This document shows, piece after piece, positions 16,258-24,414 of a stretch of DNA of 40,999 bases. The notes beneath the pieces were generated by a model. The model worked only from the letters and a program-made list of their open reading frames with translations. It was not told where the DNA came from and ran no database searches. Origin of the DNA: an uncultured Oscillospiraceae bacterium (GTDB taxonomy: Bacteria > Bacillota > Clostridia > Oscillospirales > Ruminococcaceae); assembly GCA_910579125.1 (NCBI GenBank), contig CAJTTH010000016.1, forward strand, positions 1 through 40,999. Reading direction: 5' to 3'. Every line of letters starts with the position of its first letter. The first letter of the stretch is position 1. Both the position numbers and the translations under genes were made by a program.

Positions 16258-16283
16258 TTCTTAATATTTCTATGGAGGTTTTT

Positions 16284-16730
16284 ATGGACAGACAGAAATT
16301 TTTTGATTGTATTATGGATATATGCGATTGGAACAAGCAGGGAAATGATGAAAAGGTGCTTGCGCCTTTGATAAAGTATTTGTCGAAATTGTCGGACGAG
16401 GAAATATTCGCTTTCGACGATATTATGGCAGAGCTTTTATATTCTCTTGATACAAAGAGAAATTTTGATGTCGCTTCAAAATACGAAAAGTACTGCTCAG
16501 ATGATTCTTTTTTGTATTCGAGATGTGTTGCGTTGATAAACGGCGAGGGATTTTATAAAAAAGCGCTTAAGGGCAAAGCCGATAAGGATATCTGGAATTA
16601 CGAGTTTGAGGCGATCTTGTATGTTCCCGCAAGAGCTTGGGCGTTGAAGCACAATGACGACGAGGATAATTATCCGCATATCTCTCCGCTTAGTTATGAG
16701 ACGGGGAGCAATAAGGCGGAGTGGAGTTAA
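16284..16730 (+). CDS. DUF4240 domain protein
   Basis: A 148-residue soluble protein. The N-terminal helical part (MDRQKFFDCIMDICDWN, then a Leu-rich segment SDEEIFAFDDIMAELLY) and the central CSDDSFLYSRCVALINGEG followed by a GFYKKAL-like helix match the DUF4240 pattern, where a C-S-D-D-x-F block is followed by R-x-x-L-I-x-x-G. Function is unknown. The ATG at 16284 has GGAGG five to six bases upstream; an in-frame ATG at 16272 overlaps that site and is rejected. It sits between parS and mnmG and ends three bases before the mnmG start, so it is probably co-transcribed with it. Confidence 0.72.
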   Translation: MDRQKFFDCIMDICDWNKQGNDEKVLAPLIKYLSKLSDEEIFAFDDIMAELLYSLDTKRNFDVASKYEKYCSDDSFLYSRCVALINGEGFYKKALKGKADKDIWNYEFEAILYVPARAWALKHNDDEDNYPHISPLSYETGSNKAEWS

Positions 16731-16733
16731 GCT

Positions 16734-18617
16734 ATGAATTATTATCTTGAAGAATATGACGTTTGTGTGATCGGCGCGGGTCATGCGGGGTGCGAAGCGG
16801 CTTTGGCGGCGGCTCGGCTGGGGCTGAAAACCGCGGTGTTTACGCTTTCGCTGGATTGTATTGCGAATATGCCGTGCAATCCGTGTATAGGCGGCTCGGC
16901 TAAGGGGCAGATTGTCTGTGAGATTGACGCACTCGGCGGCGAAATGGGCAGAGCAGCCGACGCGACTTTTATTCAATCGCGGATATTAAACCGCGGAAAG
17001 GGTCCCGCTGTCCACAGTCTGCGCGTGCAGAGTGACCGCGTGAAATATCACACATATATGAAACAGACGTTGGAAAATACGCCGAATTTATTTATCAAGC
17101 AAGCCGAGGTGACGGCTGTTGACGTTGAGGACGGGAGAGTAACCGCTGTTCGGACAAAGCCGGGCGCGGTTTATTCGTGCAGGGCGGTGATAATCACAAC
17201 GGGAACCTATCTTAACGGAAAAATTCATATCGGTGAGCTGAATTATGCGGCGGGTCCCGATAATGTACTGCCAAGCACGGAGCTAACCGAGTGCTTAAGA
17301 GCTCTCGGGATTTCAATGCGGCGGTTCAAGACCGGTACTCCTGCGCGCGTTCATAAGCGCTCGATAGATTTTTCGGTTATGGAGAAGCAGGAGGGTGACG
17401 CGGATATTATCCCGTTTTCGTTCGACAATACGTGCGAAATGCGGAATGTTGTCGAGTGCTACGTTACTTATACGAACGAGGAAACTCACCGCGTTATTCT
17501 GGAAAATCTCGACCGCTCGCCGTTATATTCCGGGAGAATTGAGGGCGTTGGTCCGCGTTATTGTCCGAGTATTGAGGATAAGATCGTGCGTTTTAAGGAC
17601 AAGGAGCGGCATCAGCTCTTTGTCGAGCCTATGGGTCTGGATACTGATGAGTATTATTTGCAGGGAATGAGCAGCAGTTTGCCCGAGGACGTTCAGATAG
17701 AATTTCTGAGGACTATAAAGGGTTTGGAAAAAGTGGAGATAATGCGCCCGGCATACGCTATCGAATACGATTGCTGCGATCCGCTGGAGCTTTTGCCGAC
17801 GCTGGAGTTCAAGGAAATCTCGGGATTGTACGGCGCGGGGCAATTCAACTGTACCTCGGGTTACGAGGAAGCGGCGGCGCAGGGAATTATCGCGGGGATA
17901 AACGCCGCGCGAAAAATCATAGGCAAAGAGCCGATAATTCTTGACCGCGCAACGAGCTATATCGGCACGCTTATTGACGATCTGGTGACTAAAGGCTGTT
18001 CCGAGCCGTACCGTATGATGACCTCGCGCAGCGAGTATCGGTTGGTTCTTCGGCAGGATAATGCGCCCGAAAGGCTTTTGCCAATTGGCCATGAGGTTGG
18101 TCTTGTTTCCGACAAGCGTTTTGAACGTTTTAAGGAGGATTGCAAAGCCATAAATGATGAGTTGACGCGTATCAAAGGAGTTACTGTTCACCCGACCAAG
18201 GAAGTCAACGCGCTGCTTACCGCAAAGGGTACTTCGCCAATCACTGCGGGAATTCGCCTTTATGAATTACTGAAACGTCCGCAGCTCAATTATTCGGACT
18301 TCGCGGAGTTTGACACGGAACGTCCTAAGTTGAAATTCTCGCTGATAAATAAGCTGGAGATCGAGATGAAGTACTCGGGGTATATTAAAATTCAGCTTGA
18401 ACAGATCGAGAAAATGCGTCGTCTTGAGGAGAAAAAGCTCCCGACGGACATTGACTACAAGACGATAAAAGGCCTTCGGCTGGAGGCTCAGGAGAAGCTC
18501 AACAAGCACAAGCCGTTGAATGTCGGACAGGCAGGGCGCATTTCGGGAGTAAATCCCGCAGACATTCAGGTACTGCTGATCTGGCTTGCGGGGAAGGGGG
18601 AGCGCAATGGAAACTAA
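16734..18617 (+). CDS. mnmG: tRNA uridine 5-carboxymethylaminomethyl modification enzyme MnmG (GidA)
   Basis: With MnmE, this FAD protein modifies the wobble uridine of several tRNAs. Its 627 residues are the normal length. The N-terminus holds the dinucleotide-binding motif CVIGAGHAGCEAALAAARLG (about residues 11-30), followed by MPCNPCIGGSAKGQ with the conserved cysteines. GTYLNGKIHIGE, the second family signature region and a C-terminal helical MnmE-binding domain are all present. mnmE itself is not in the window. It overlaps rsmG by 11 bases, the common gidA-gidB coupling. Confidence 0.97.
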   Translation: MNYYLEEYDVCVIGAGHAGCEAALAAARLGLKTAVFTLSLDCIANMPCNPCIGGSAKGQIVCEIDALGGEMGRAADATFIQSRILNRGKGPAVHSLRVQSDRVKYHTYMKQTLENTPNLFIKQAEVTAVDVEDGRVTAVRTKPGAVYSCRAVIITTGTYLNGKIHIGELNYAAGPDNVLPSTELTECLRALGISMRRFKTGTPARVHKRSIDFSVMEKQEGDADIIPFSFDNTCEMRNVVECYVTYTNEETHRVILENLDRSPLYSGRIEGVGPRYCPSIEDKIVRFKDKERHQLFVEPMGLDTDEYYLQGMSSSLPEDVQIEFLRTIKGLEKVEIMRPAYAIEYDCCDPLELLPTLEFKEISGLYGAGQFNCTSGYEEAAAQGIIAGINAARKIIGKEPIILDRATSYIGTLIDDLVTKGCSEPYRMMTSRSEYRLVLRQDNAPERLLPIGHEVGLVSDKRFERFKEDCKAINDELTRIKGVTVHPTKEVNALLTAKGTSPITAGIRLYELLKRPQLNYSDFAEFDTERPKLKFSLINKLEIEMKYSGYIKIQLEQIEKMRRLEEKKLPTDIDYKTIKGLRLEAQEKLNKHKPLNVGQAGRISGVNPADIQVLLIWLAGKGERNGN

Positions 18618-19299
18618 GATAATCGAGGCTTTCAAGTCCGCGGAGATAGGGATCTCGGAGCGGCAGGCGGAGCAATTTCGTGCGCTGTATGAGTTTATGA
18701 TCGAGTATAACAGAAACGTGAATTTGACATCTATCACTGAATTTGACGACGTTGTGATGAAGCACTTTGTTGACAGTGTTCTTCCGTTTACTATGCTTGA
18801 ATTGGATGAGACCGCGAGCTTTATTGATGTGGGAACGGGTGCGGGTTTTCCCTCACTACCGCTGCTGATCATGTTCCCAAAGCTTAAAGGGACACTTTGT
18901 GACAGTCTCGGAAAGCGGTGTACCTATCTGGAGCTTGCGTGCGGCAAAATCGGAGTAAGTGCCGAGATAATTCATGCTCGCGGCGAGGAGCTTGGGCGCA
19001 AACGGCGTGGACAGTACGACCTTGCAACGGCGCGGGCTGTCGCGGCGCTCCCCGTTCTAGCGGAGCTTTGTCTGCCGTTTGTTAAGGTCGGCGGGGAGTT
19101 TGTCGCACTGAAATCCGTGAACGAGGACACTTCCGCGGCGCAGAATGCGGTTAAGCTGCTAGGTGGCAAACAAAAAATATCGCTCGATTATAAGCTCCCA
19201 AACGGAGATGACAGGCGGCTGGTCGTTGTAAAAAAAATATCGCAGACCCCGACAAAATATCCGCGCAGCTACGCCAATATTACAAAAAAGCCTCTTTGA
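18607..19299 (+). CDS. rsmG: 16S rRNA (guanine527-N7)-methyltransferase RsmG (GidB)
   Basis: RsmG methylates G527 of 16S rRNA using S-adenosylmethionine; loss gives low-level streptomycin resistance in several bacteria. The protein has 230 residues. The S-adenosylmethionine loop is VGTGAGFPSLPL, preceded by the N-terminal helices ending in NRNVNLTSITEFDDVVMKH, a strong family signature. The C-terminal DLATARAVAALPVLAEL and GGEFVALKS are also typical. The ATG at 18607 has AAGGGGGA upstream and lies inside the end of mnmG. A hairpin overlapping its stop ends transcription before noc. Confidence 0.96.
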   Translation: METKIIEAFKSAEIGISERQAEQFRALYEFMIEYNRNVNLTSITEFDDVVMKHFVDSVLPFTMLELDETASFIDVGTGAGFPSLPLLIMFPKLKGTLCDSLGKRCTYLELACGKIGVSAEIIHARGEELGRKRRGQYDLATARAVAALPVLAELCLPFVKVGGEFVALKSVNEDTSAAQNAVKLLGGKQKISLDYKLPNGDDRRLVVVKKISQTPTKYPRSYANITKKPL

Positions 19300-19312
19300 T
19301 GGGGCTTTTTTT
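19284..19312 (+). terminator. Terminator overlapping the rsmG stop
   Basis: AAAAAAGCCTC (19284-19294) can pair with GGGGCTTTTTTT (19301-19312) through a short loop that contains the rsmG TGA; the stem has G-T or A-T-rich flanks and ends in a T-run. Confidence 0.75.
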
Positions 19313-19407
19313 GTTTCTACGAAGTGATTGGTGTCGGAAAATGCGATAAGTTTTTGTGGAAATAATTTCCCGATTGTGTTACAATAGGTTTACAGGAGGT
19401 GAAAATT

Positions 19408-20220
19408 ATGACAGGTTTTTTTAAACAAAAGGAGAAGGTCGCGGGGCAGATAATCATGCTTGAACTGAACGAGCTTACCCCGAATAAGTCGCAGCCGCGC
19501 CGGGAGTTCAGCGAGGAGCAGCTTTTATCGCTCTCGCAAAGTATCAAGGAGAACGGTATAATCCAGCCGATATGCGTGCGGAAGAAAGGAGCTGTTTACG
19601 AGATAATCAGCGGCGAGCGAAGAACACGTGCGGCGCGGCTTGCGGGATTGAATGAGGTGCCGTGTATTGTAATGACGGTTGATGACGAGCAATCGGCGGT
19701 GCTTGCGCTCATTGAGAATATTCAGCGCAAAGACCTGAGCTACTTTGAGGAGGCTTTGGCTATTGAAAAGTTGATTACGTACTATGGATTAACTCAGGAG
19801 AGCGCCGCCGCTCGGCTTGGAAAGGCACAATCCACTATTGCGAATAAGCTGCGGCTTTTAAGATTTACCGACACGGAGCGGCGTATGCTGCTCATGGGTA
19901 ATCTTAATGAGCGTCAGGCACGTGCGCTTGTCCGCATAGAGAACATGCAGCTGCGGTTAAACACGATCGAAAGCGTAGTTACAAAAAATCTGGACCTGAA
20001 GCAGACGGAAGAGCTTGTTGAACAGGTGCTTAAAGGAACTTTAAAGCGTGAGAAAATACGGCGCAAAAAGCTGCCGATAACCGCGCCGCCCAGACTGTAT
20101 ATGAACTCGCTGAACGCTTTGCTTAAGCGCATTAAAGAAGACAAGGTTCCGTGCGAACTTACAACGGAAAAGTCGGAAATGTTCTATGAGTATACGATAA
20201 AATTCCCCATAAATATTTGA
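19408..20220 (+). CDS. noc: Noc-like ParB-family nucleoid occlusion protein
   Basis: A 270-residue ParB paralogue. The CTP-binding motifs are GERRTRAARLAG and ENIQRKDL; the helix-turn-helix follows (GLTQESAAARLGKAQSTIANKLRLL), then a C-terminal dimerisation part. Its first residues, MTGFFKQKEK, recall the short membrane-binding N-terminal helix of Bacillus Noc, which inhibits division over the nucleoid. Like Bacillus noc it follows rsmG (gidB) and precedes parA/parB. The ATG at 19408 has AGGAGGTG upstream; an in-frame GTG at 19399 lies inside that site. Which DNA sites it binds is unknown: no Bacillus-type ATTTCCCGGGAAAT site was seen, and three parS palindromes are close by. Confidence 0.85.
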   Translation: MTGFFKQKEKVAGQIIMLELNELTPNKSQPRREFSEEQLLSLSQSIKENGIIQPICVRKKGAVYEIISGERRTRAARLAGLNEVPCIVMTVDDEQSAVLALIENIQRKDLSYFEEALAIEKLITYYGLTQESAAARLGKAQSTIANKLRLLRFTDTERRMLLMGNLNERQARALVRIENMQLRLNTIESVVTKNLDLKQTEELVEQVLKGTLKREKIRRKKLPITAPPRLYMNSLNALLKRIKEDKVPCELTTEKSEMFYEYTIKFPINI

Positions 20221-20245
20221 AGATTATACAATTTTAATTATCAAA

Positions 20246-20261
20246 TGTTCCACGTGGAACA
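20246..20261. promoter_or_regulatory. parS centromere site (left of a pair)
   Basis: TGTTCCACGTGGAACA, identical to the site at 16214. With its partner 41 bp away it flanks the inverted repeat TTTTTCGG...CCGAAAAA, which may also end the noc transcript. Confidence 0.93.
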
Positions 20262-20286
20262 TTTTTCGGTCAATTTGCCGAAAAAA

Positions 20287-20302
20287 TGTTCCACGTGGAA
20301 CA
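20287..20302. promoter_or_regulatory. parS centromere site (right of a pair)
   Basis: A second identical TGTTCCACGTGGAACA, about 40 bp upstream of the likely parA -10 box TATAAT (20342-20347), so ParB binding here could also influence parA expression. Confidence 0.93.
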
Positions 20303-20384
20303 TTTTTTTAAAAAGGGCTTTTATTTTATAAATAAGTGTGATATAATAAAAACAGGTTAATTTTCTGAATGAGGGGGAAAAAAC

Positions 20385-21182
20385 TTGGGAATAGTAATTG
20401 GAGTTGTAAATCAAAAGGGAGGCGTCGGCAAGACGACAACCGCCGTGAACATTGCCGCAGGTCTGGGGGCGCTCGGAAAAAAGGTTCTGCTGATCGACTT
20501 TGATCCGCAGGGAAATTCGACAACGGGGTTCGGAATTAAAAAGAAAACGCTTGATTACACTACATACGACGTCGTTACGGGAAATTGCCGTCCCGCCGAG
20601 GCGATAATTCCAACGCGCTACAAGAATATCTGGATAATGCCTGCTAATCCTAAACTCAGCGACGCGGAGCCCGCGCTGACAAATATGGAGCAGAAAAATA
20701 TGCAGCTTCGTAAGGCGGTCTTGCAGATACGCAGCGAGTACGACATAATTATTGTCGACAGTCTGCCGTCGCTCGGCGTATTGGCGGTGAACACTCTGGT
20801 GGCGTGCGATACGATTATCGTGCCTATGGTTTGCGAGCATTTCGCGCGCGAGGGTCTGGCTCAGCTTATGTACACGATAAAAAACGTCAAGCAGAAGTAC
20901 AACCGCGATCTGACGATAATGGGAATTGTGTTCACAATGGTGGATAAACGCCTTCTTTCTTCAAGCGAGATAAAGGACGATATTAAATCGGCGTTCGACA
21001 AAAAAGCAATTTTCAAGACGGAGATACCGCGCAACGTCCGCATCTCCGAGGCGCAGAGCCACGGTGAACCCGTGATCTTTTACGATAAAAACTCAAAAGG
21101 CGCGGAGACCTACGCGAAATTGTCAAAGGAAGTATTAACAAAATGCCGTGAAATGGAGAAAGTAAATGTCAAGAAAAACTGA
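20385..21182 (+). CDS. parA: Chromosome partitioning ATPase ParA (Soj)
   Basis: ParA dimerises with ATP on DNA, is stimulated by ParB and, in Bacillus, regulates DnaA. The 265-residue protein has the deviant Walker A KGGVGKTTTAVN (signature Lys11 and Lys16), Walker A' IDFDPQGNST and Walker B IIIVDSLPSLG. The last reads DSLPSLG where DCPPSLG is usual, a modest divergence. The start is TTG at 20385, with GAGGGGGA about six bases before it. A TATAAT at 20342-20347 is the likely -10, with only a poor -35. The 3' end overlaps parB by 17 bases. Confidence 0.95.
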   Translation: MGIVIGVVNQKGGVGKTTTAVNIAAGLGALGKKVLLIDFDPQGNSTTGFGIKKKTLDYTTYDVVTGNCRPAEAIIPTRYKNIWIMPANPKLSDAEPALTNMEQKNMQLRKAVLQIRSEYDIIIVDSLPSLGVLAVNTLVACDTIIVPMVCEHFAREGLAQLMYTIKNVKQKYNRDLTIMGIVFTMVDKRLLSSSEIKDDIKSAFDKKAIFKTEIPRNVRISEAQSHGEPVIFYDKNSKGAETYAKLSKEVLTKCREMEKVNVKKN

Positions 21183-22026
21183 AAGCAGCTTTAACGATCT
21201 GTTCTTTGACAACAGCGTTGAAAGCGCGGAAAACGGCACAACGCTGCGGTTAAGCGAGATTGAGCCGAACAAGGATCAGCCGCGCAAGAGCTTTGACAAC
21301 GAAGGTCTTAAACAGCTCGCCGAGTCGATAACCGAGCACGGAGTTATACAACCGCTTATCGTGCGCTCACTGTCGAGCGGAAATTATCAGATAATTGCGG
21401 GGGAGCGCCGCTGGAGAGCGGCAAAAATGGCGGGGCTTTCCGAAATACCCGTTGTTGTGCGCGACGATATTTCCGAGGAACAGGCAATGCAGATCGCGAT
21501 GATCGAAAATTTGCAGCGCGAAAACCTCAATCCGATTGAAGAAGCGCTCGGCTACAAGGAACTTATCGACAAGTACGATATGACGCAGGACAAGCTGGCA
21601 AAGGCGCTCGGCAAAGCGCGTTCGTCAATTGCGAACAGTCTCGGCTTGTTGGCGATGCCGAACGGCGTACAAGAGCTTTTGAGGAACGGCAGTCTGTCAG
21701 CGGGGCACTGCAAGGCGCTTAAAAAGATAAAGGACGAGGCTCTGATGATAGAGCTTGCCCACAAGACCGCCGAAGGCGAGCTTTCGGTGCGCCAGGTGGA
21801 GGCAATAGCAAAACGCGAAACAAAGCGCTTACAGGAGGAGCTTGAAAACAAACCACGCGAGATAAGGCCGCGTATGACCTACTACACCGAGGTCGAGGTG
21901 AGCCTTGCCGAGCAGCTCGGAACAAAGGTCAAGATCTCCGAGGGCAAGAGCGGAAACACACTTCAAATCAGCTTCGGCGATAAGGAACAGCTTGAGGGTA
22001 TTCTCAAGCATTTTCAAGAGAATTAA
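21166..22026 (+). CDS. parB: Chromosome partitioning protein ParB (Spo0J)
   Basis: ParB binds parS and slides as a CTP-gated clamp, recruiting SMC to the origin. It is 286 residues long. CTPase motifs are GERRWRAAKMAG and ENLQRENL; the helix-turn-helix is DMTQDKLAKALGKARSSIANSLGLLAM, followed by SAGHCKAL and a C-terminal dimerisation domain. The start lies inside the end of parA (17-base overlap), giving translational coupling. It is clearly a paralogue of the noc gene upstream. Three perfect parS sites occur within 6 kb. Confidence 0.95.
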   Translation: MSRKTESSFNDLFFDNSVESAENGTTLRLSEIEPNKDQPRKSFDNEGLKQLAESITEHGVIQPLIVRSLSSGNYQIIAGERRWRAAKMAGLSEIPVVVRDDISEEQAMQIAMIENLQRENLNPIEEALGYKELIDKYDMTQDKLAKALGKARSSIANSLGLLAMPNGVQELLRNGSLSAGHCKALKKIKDEALMIELAHKTAEGELSVRQVEAIAKRETKRLQEELENKPREIRPRMTYYTEVEVSLAEQLGTKVKISEGKSGNTLQISFGDKEQLEGILKHFQEN

Positions 22027-22037
22027 GGAGACGGACA

Positions 22038-23318
22038 ATGATTGATATTAAATTTTTAAGGGAAAATCCCGACGCGGTAAAAGAGAACATTAAAAAGAAG
22101 TTTCAGGACAGCAAGCTGCCGCTGGTCGACGAGGTGATTGAGCTTGACCTCGAGCGTCGCAAGACCTTGCAGCGCGCTGAGGCTCTCCGCGCGGACAAAA
22201 ACCGTATTTCCAAGGAGATAGGCAAGTTTATGGCGAACGGTCAAAAGGACGACGCGGAAAAGGCAAAGGCACAGGTCGCGGAGTTCGCCAAGGAGCTTGC
22301 GGAGCTTGAAAAACAAGAGCCGATAATCGATGAAAAGATCAACAAAATTATGATGACGATACCGAACATCATCGACCCGTCCGTGCCTATCGGCAGGGAC
22401 GACAGCGAGAACGTCGAGATAAAGCGTTACGGCGAGCCTAATGTGCCCGATTTTGAAGTTCCGTACCACAGCGATATTATGGAAAAACTGAACGGTATTG
22501 ATCTGGATTCGGCGCGCAAGGTTGCGGGCAACGGATTTTACTACCTTATGGGCGATATCGCTCGGCTGCACTCCGCAGTAATTTCGTATGCGCGCGATTT
22601 TATGATTGACAGAGGGTTCACTTACTGCATACCACCGTTTATGATTCGCTCCAATGTCGTTACGGGTGTTATGAGCTTTGCGGAAATGGACGCTATGATG
22701 TACAAAATTGAGGGTGAGGATCTGTATCTTATCGGTACCTCCGAGCATTCGATGATAGGCAAGTTCATTGATACGATCTTAGATGAAAATACTTTACCGA
22801 GAACGCTTACGAGCTACTCTCCGTGCTTCCGCAAGGAAAAGGGCGCGCATGGTATCGAGGAGCGCGGCGTGTACCGCATTCACCAGTTTGAAAAGCAAGA
22901 GATGATCGTGGTCTGCAAGCCTGAGGAGTCGCCAATGTGGTTTGACAAGCTCTGGCAGAACACCGTTGATCTGTTCCGCAGCATGGATATTCCCGTGCGC
23001 ACTATTGAGTGCTGCTCGGGAGACCTCGCAGACCTTAAGGTTAAAAGCTACGATGTCGAGGCATGGTCGCCTCGCCAGAAGAAGTACTTCGAGGTAGGCT
23101 CGTGCTCCAACCTCGGTGACGCTCAAGCACGCCGTCTGAAAATACGAGTGAACGGCAAGGACGGCAAGTACTTCGCGCACACTCTCAACAATACCGTTGT
23201 CGCGCCGCCGAGAATGCTAATCGCGTTCCTCGAGAACAACCTCAACGCGGACGGCACTGTCAACATTCCCGAGGTGCTCCGTCCGTATATGGGCGGCAAG
23301 GACAAAATCGGCGGATAA
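22038..23318 (+). CDS. serS: Seryl-tRNA synthetase
   Basis: A class II aminoacyl-tRNA synthetase that charges tRNA-Ser. The 426 residues include the N-terminal antiparallel coiled-coil arm that grips the tRNA long variable arm (about residues 25-105). Motif 2 lies in CFRKEKGAHGIEERGVYRIH and motif 3 near APPRMLIAFLENN. Motif 3 differs from the textbook AVGRTLVAILENY but keeps the essential Arg. AAGGAGACGG lies before the ATG, 11 bases after parB, so serS is probably the last gene of the parA-parB transcript. No T-box leader is present. A terminator follows about 90 bases on. Confidence 0.95.
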   Translation: MIDIKFLRENPDAVKENIKKKFQDSKLPLVDEVIELDLERRKTLQRAEALRADKNRISKEIGKFMANGQKDDAEKAKAQVAEFAKELAELEKQEPIIDEKINKIMMTIPNIIDPSVPIGRDDSENVEIKRYGEPNVPDFEVPYHSDIMEKLNGIDLDSARKVAGNGFYYLMGDIARLHSAVISYARDFMIDRGFTYCIPPFMIRSNVVTGVMSFAEMDAMMYKIEGEDLYLIGTSEHSMIGKFIDTILDENTLPRTLTSYSPCFRKEKGAHGIEERGVYRIHQFEKQEMIVVCKPEESPMWFDKLWQNTVDLFRSMDIPVRTIECCSGDLADLKVKSYDVEAWSPRQKKYFEVGSCSNLGDAQARRLKIRVNGKDGKYFAHTLNNTVVAPPRMLIAFLENNLNADGTVNIPEVLRPYMGGKDKIGG

Positions 23319-23321
23319 TTT

Positions 23322-23373
23322 CATTTTCACACATTATTCAACAAAGTAACACATAATTTTCGGTGTGAAAATG
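23322..23373. promoter_or_regulatory. Inverted repeat downstream of serS
   Basis: CATTTTCACAC (23322-23332) and GTGTGAAAATG (23363-23373) form a perfect 11-bp inverted repeat with a 30-bp spacer. The right arm abuts TACAAT (23374-23379), a possible -10 with no good -35. It could be an operator or part of the 3' end of the serS transcript. Confidence 0.4.
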
Positions 23374-23406
23374 TACAATAATTATATGTAGCTGAAATAA
23401 TCCATT

Positions 23407-23445
23407 CGGCACCGTACAGCTGTGCGGTGCCGTTTCCGTTTCGTT
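23407..23445 (+). terminator. Terminator downstream of serS
   Basis: CGGCACCG (23407-23414) and CGGTGCCG (23425-23432) pair, and the inner ACAGCTGT is itself palindromic, giving a nearly continuous 26-base hairpin. The T-rich TTTCCGTTTCGTT follows. Confidence 0.8.
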
Positions 23446-23472
23446 AGATGCAGCCGTATTGCTGTAAGGATT

Positions 23473-23611
23473 GCGGCTTGCCCGCAATTCGCGAACGTAG
23501 TGAGCAAATTCGCCGCGAGCGCAGCGAACGGCGCTTTTCCGCGTCAGCGGAAAAGGCGGGCAAGCCGCGGCGTTTCGGAGGTCGCTCCGTAGGAGCAGCC
23601 GACGAAACGCC
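23473..23611. repeat. GC-rich nested-hairpin element (REP/MITE-like or structured RNA)
   Basis: Much of the 384-bp gap between serS and the ABC ATPase is one structured block. An outer stem pairs GCGGCTTGCCCGC (23473-23485) with GCGGGCAAGCCGC (23556-23568). Inside, CTTTTCCGC (23534-23542) pairs with GCGGAAAAG (23547-23555) around GTCA, and smaller TTCGC/GCGAA and CGCCG/CGGCG pairings are possible. A second hairpin pairs GGCGTTTCG (23569-23577) with CGAAACGCC (23603-23611), enclosing GCTCC-GTA-GGAGC. The frame is open across it, but the predicted peptide is Arg/Ser-rich nonsense, so it is non-coding. It looks like a dispersed repeat, though no second copy is in the window. Confidence 0.65.
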
Positions 23612-23702
23612 CTCCGCTTTCGGCACGTTCCATGTGCTGCCGGCGAGTGCTCTTGCGGAAGTATCAGCTGCGAAAAGTCTTGTTTTAAGTGAGGAGCAGA
23701 TT

Positions 23703-24404
23703 ATGGCTTTTGTTACTCTGAAAGACGTTTACAAGCGTTATCATGTCGGAGAGGTGACTATAAATGCCGCCGACGGAATGACGTTCGATATTGAAAAGGG
23801 CGAGCTGTGCGTTATCGTCGGACCGTCGGGTTCGGGGAAAACGACCGTGCTGAATATGCTCGGCGGCATGGACACGTGCGACGAGGGTATTATCTCCGTT
23901 GACGGCGCGAGGGTGGACGGGTATAACCGCAAACAGCTTACACTGTACCGCCGCTTCGACATCGGGTTTATTTTTCAGTTTTACAATCTGCTGCCGAATT
24001 TAACGGCAAAGGAGAACGTTGAGATCGCCGCGCAGACGAAAAAGGACTACATACCCGCTGAGGAAATTCTCGCTAAAGTCGGGCTTGGGGAGCGTATCAA
24101 CAACTTCCCCGCGCAGCTTTCGGGTGGCGAGCAGCAGCGCGTTTCTATCGCGAGGGCGCTCTCGAAAAAGCCGAAGCTGCTGCTGTGCGATGAGCCTACG
24201 GGTGCGCTCGACTACAACACGGGCAAGATGATATTAAAGCTGCTTCAAGACACCTGCCGCACAGAGGGGATGACGGTCATTCTCGTTACGCACAACACGG
24301 CGATAACGCCCATGGCGGACAGGGTCATCAAGATAAAAAACAGTAAGGTCGCCGAAATGACACTGAACGATACTCCGACGCCTGTGGAAGATATCGAATG
24401 GTAA
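23703..24404 (+). CDS. ABC transporter ATP-binding protein (LolD/MacB type)
   Basis: The nucleotide-binding subunit of a FtsX-type ABC system. It has 233 residues from the ATG at 23703, which follows GAGGAG; a longer open frame to 23448 crosses the hairpin element and is rejected. Walker A is GPSGSGKTT (residues 40-48), the Q-loop lies in IGFIFQFYNLLPNLT, the signature is LSGGEQQR, Walker B LLLCDEPTGALD and the H-loop VTHN. LNM after Walker A and the DEPTGALD form are typical of the LolD/MacB/FtsE group. The permease gene begins ten bases later, so the two form one transporter. Confidence 0.93.
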   Translation: MAFVTLKDVYKRYHVGEVTINAADGMTFDIEKGELCVIVGPSGSGKTTVLNMLGGMDTCDEGIISVDGARVDGYNRKQLTLYRRFDIGFIFQFYNLLPNLTAKENVEIAAQTKKDYIPAEEILAKVGLGERINNFPAQLSGGEQQRVSIARALSKKPKLLLCDEPTGALDYNTGKMILKLLQDTCRTEGMTVILVTHNTAITPMADRVIKIKNSKVAEMTLNDTPTPVEDIEW

Positions 24405-24414
24405 CGGAGGGGAT

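Noticed and set aside
19351..19359. TGTGGAAAT near noc as a reverse DnaA box
   Set aside because: It has a mismatch to the relaxed consensus, stands alone and lies in an ordinary promoter region.
23448..23702. N-terminal extension of the ABC ATPase by 85 residues
   Set aside because: It passes through the nested-hairpin element and gives a Arg/Ser/Ala-rich peptide; the ATG at 23703 has GAGGAG and starts at the normal family position.
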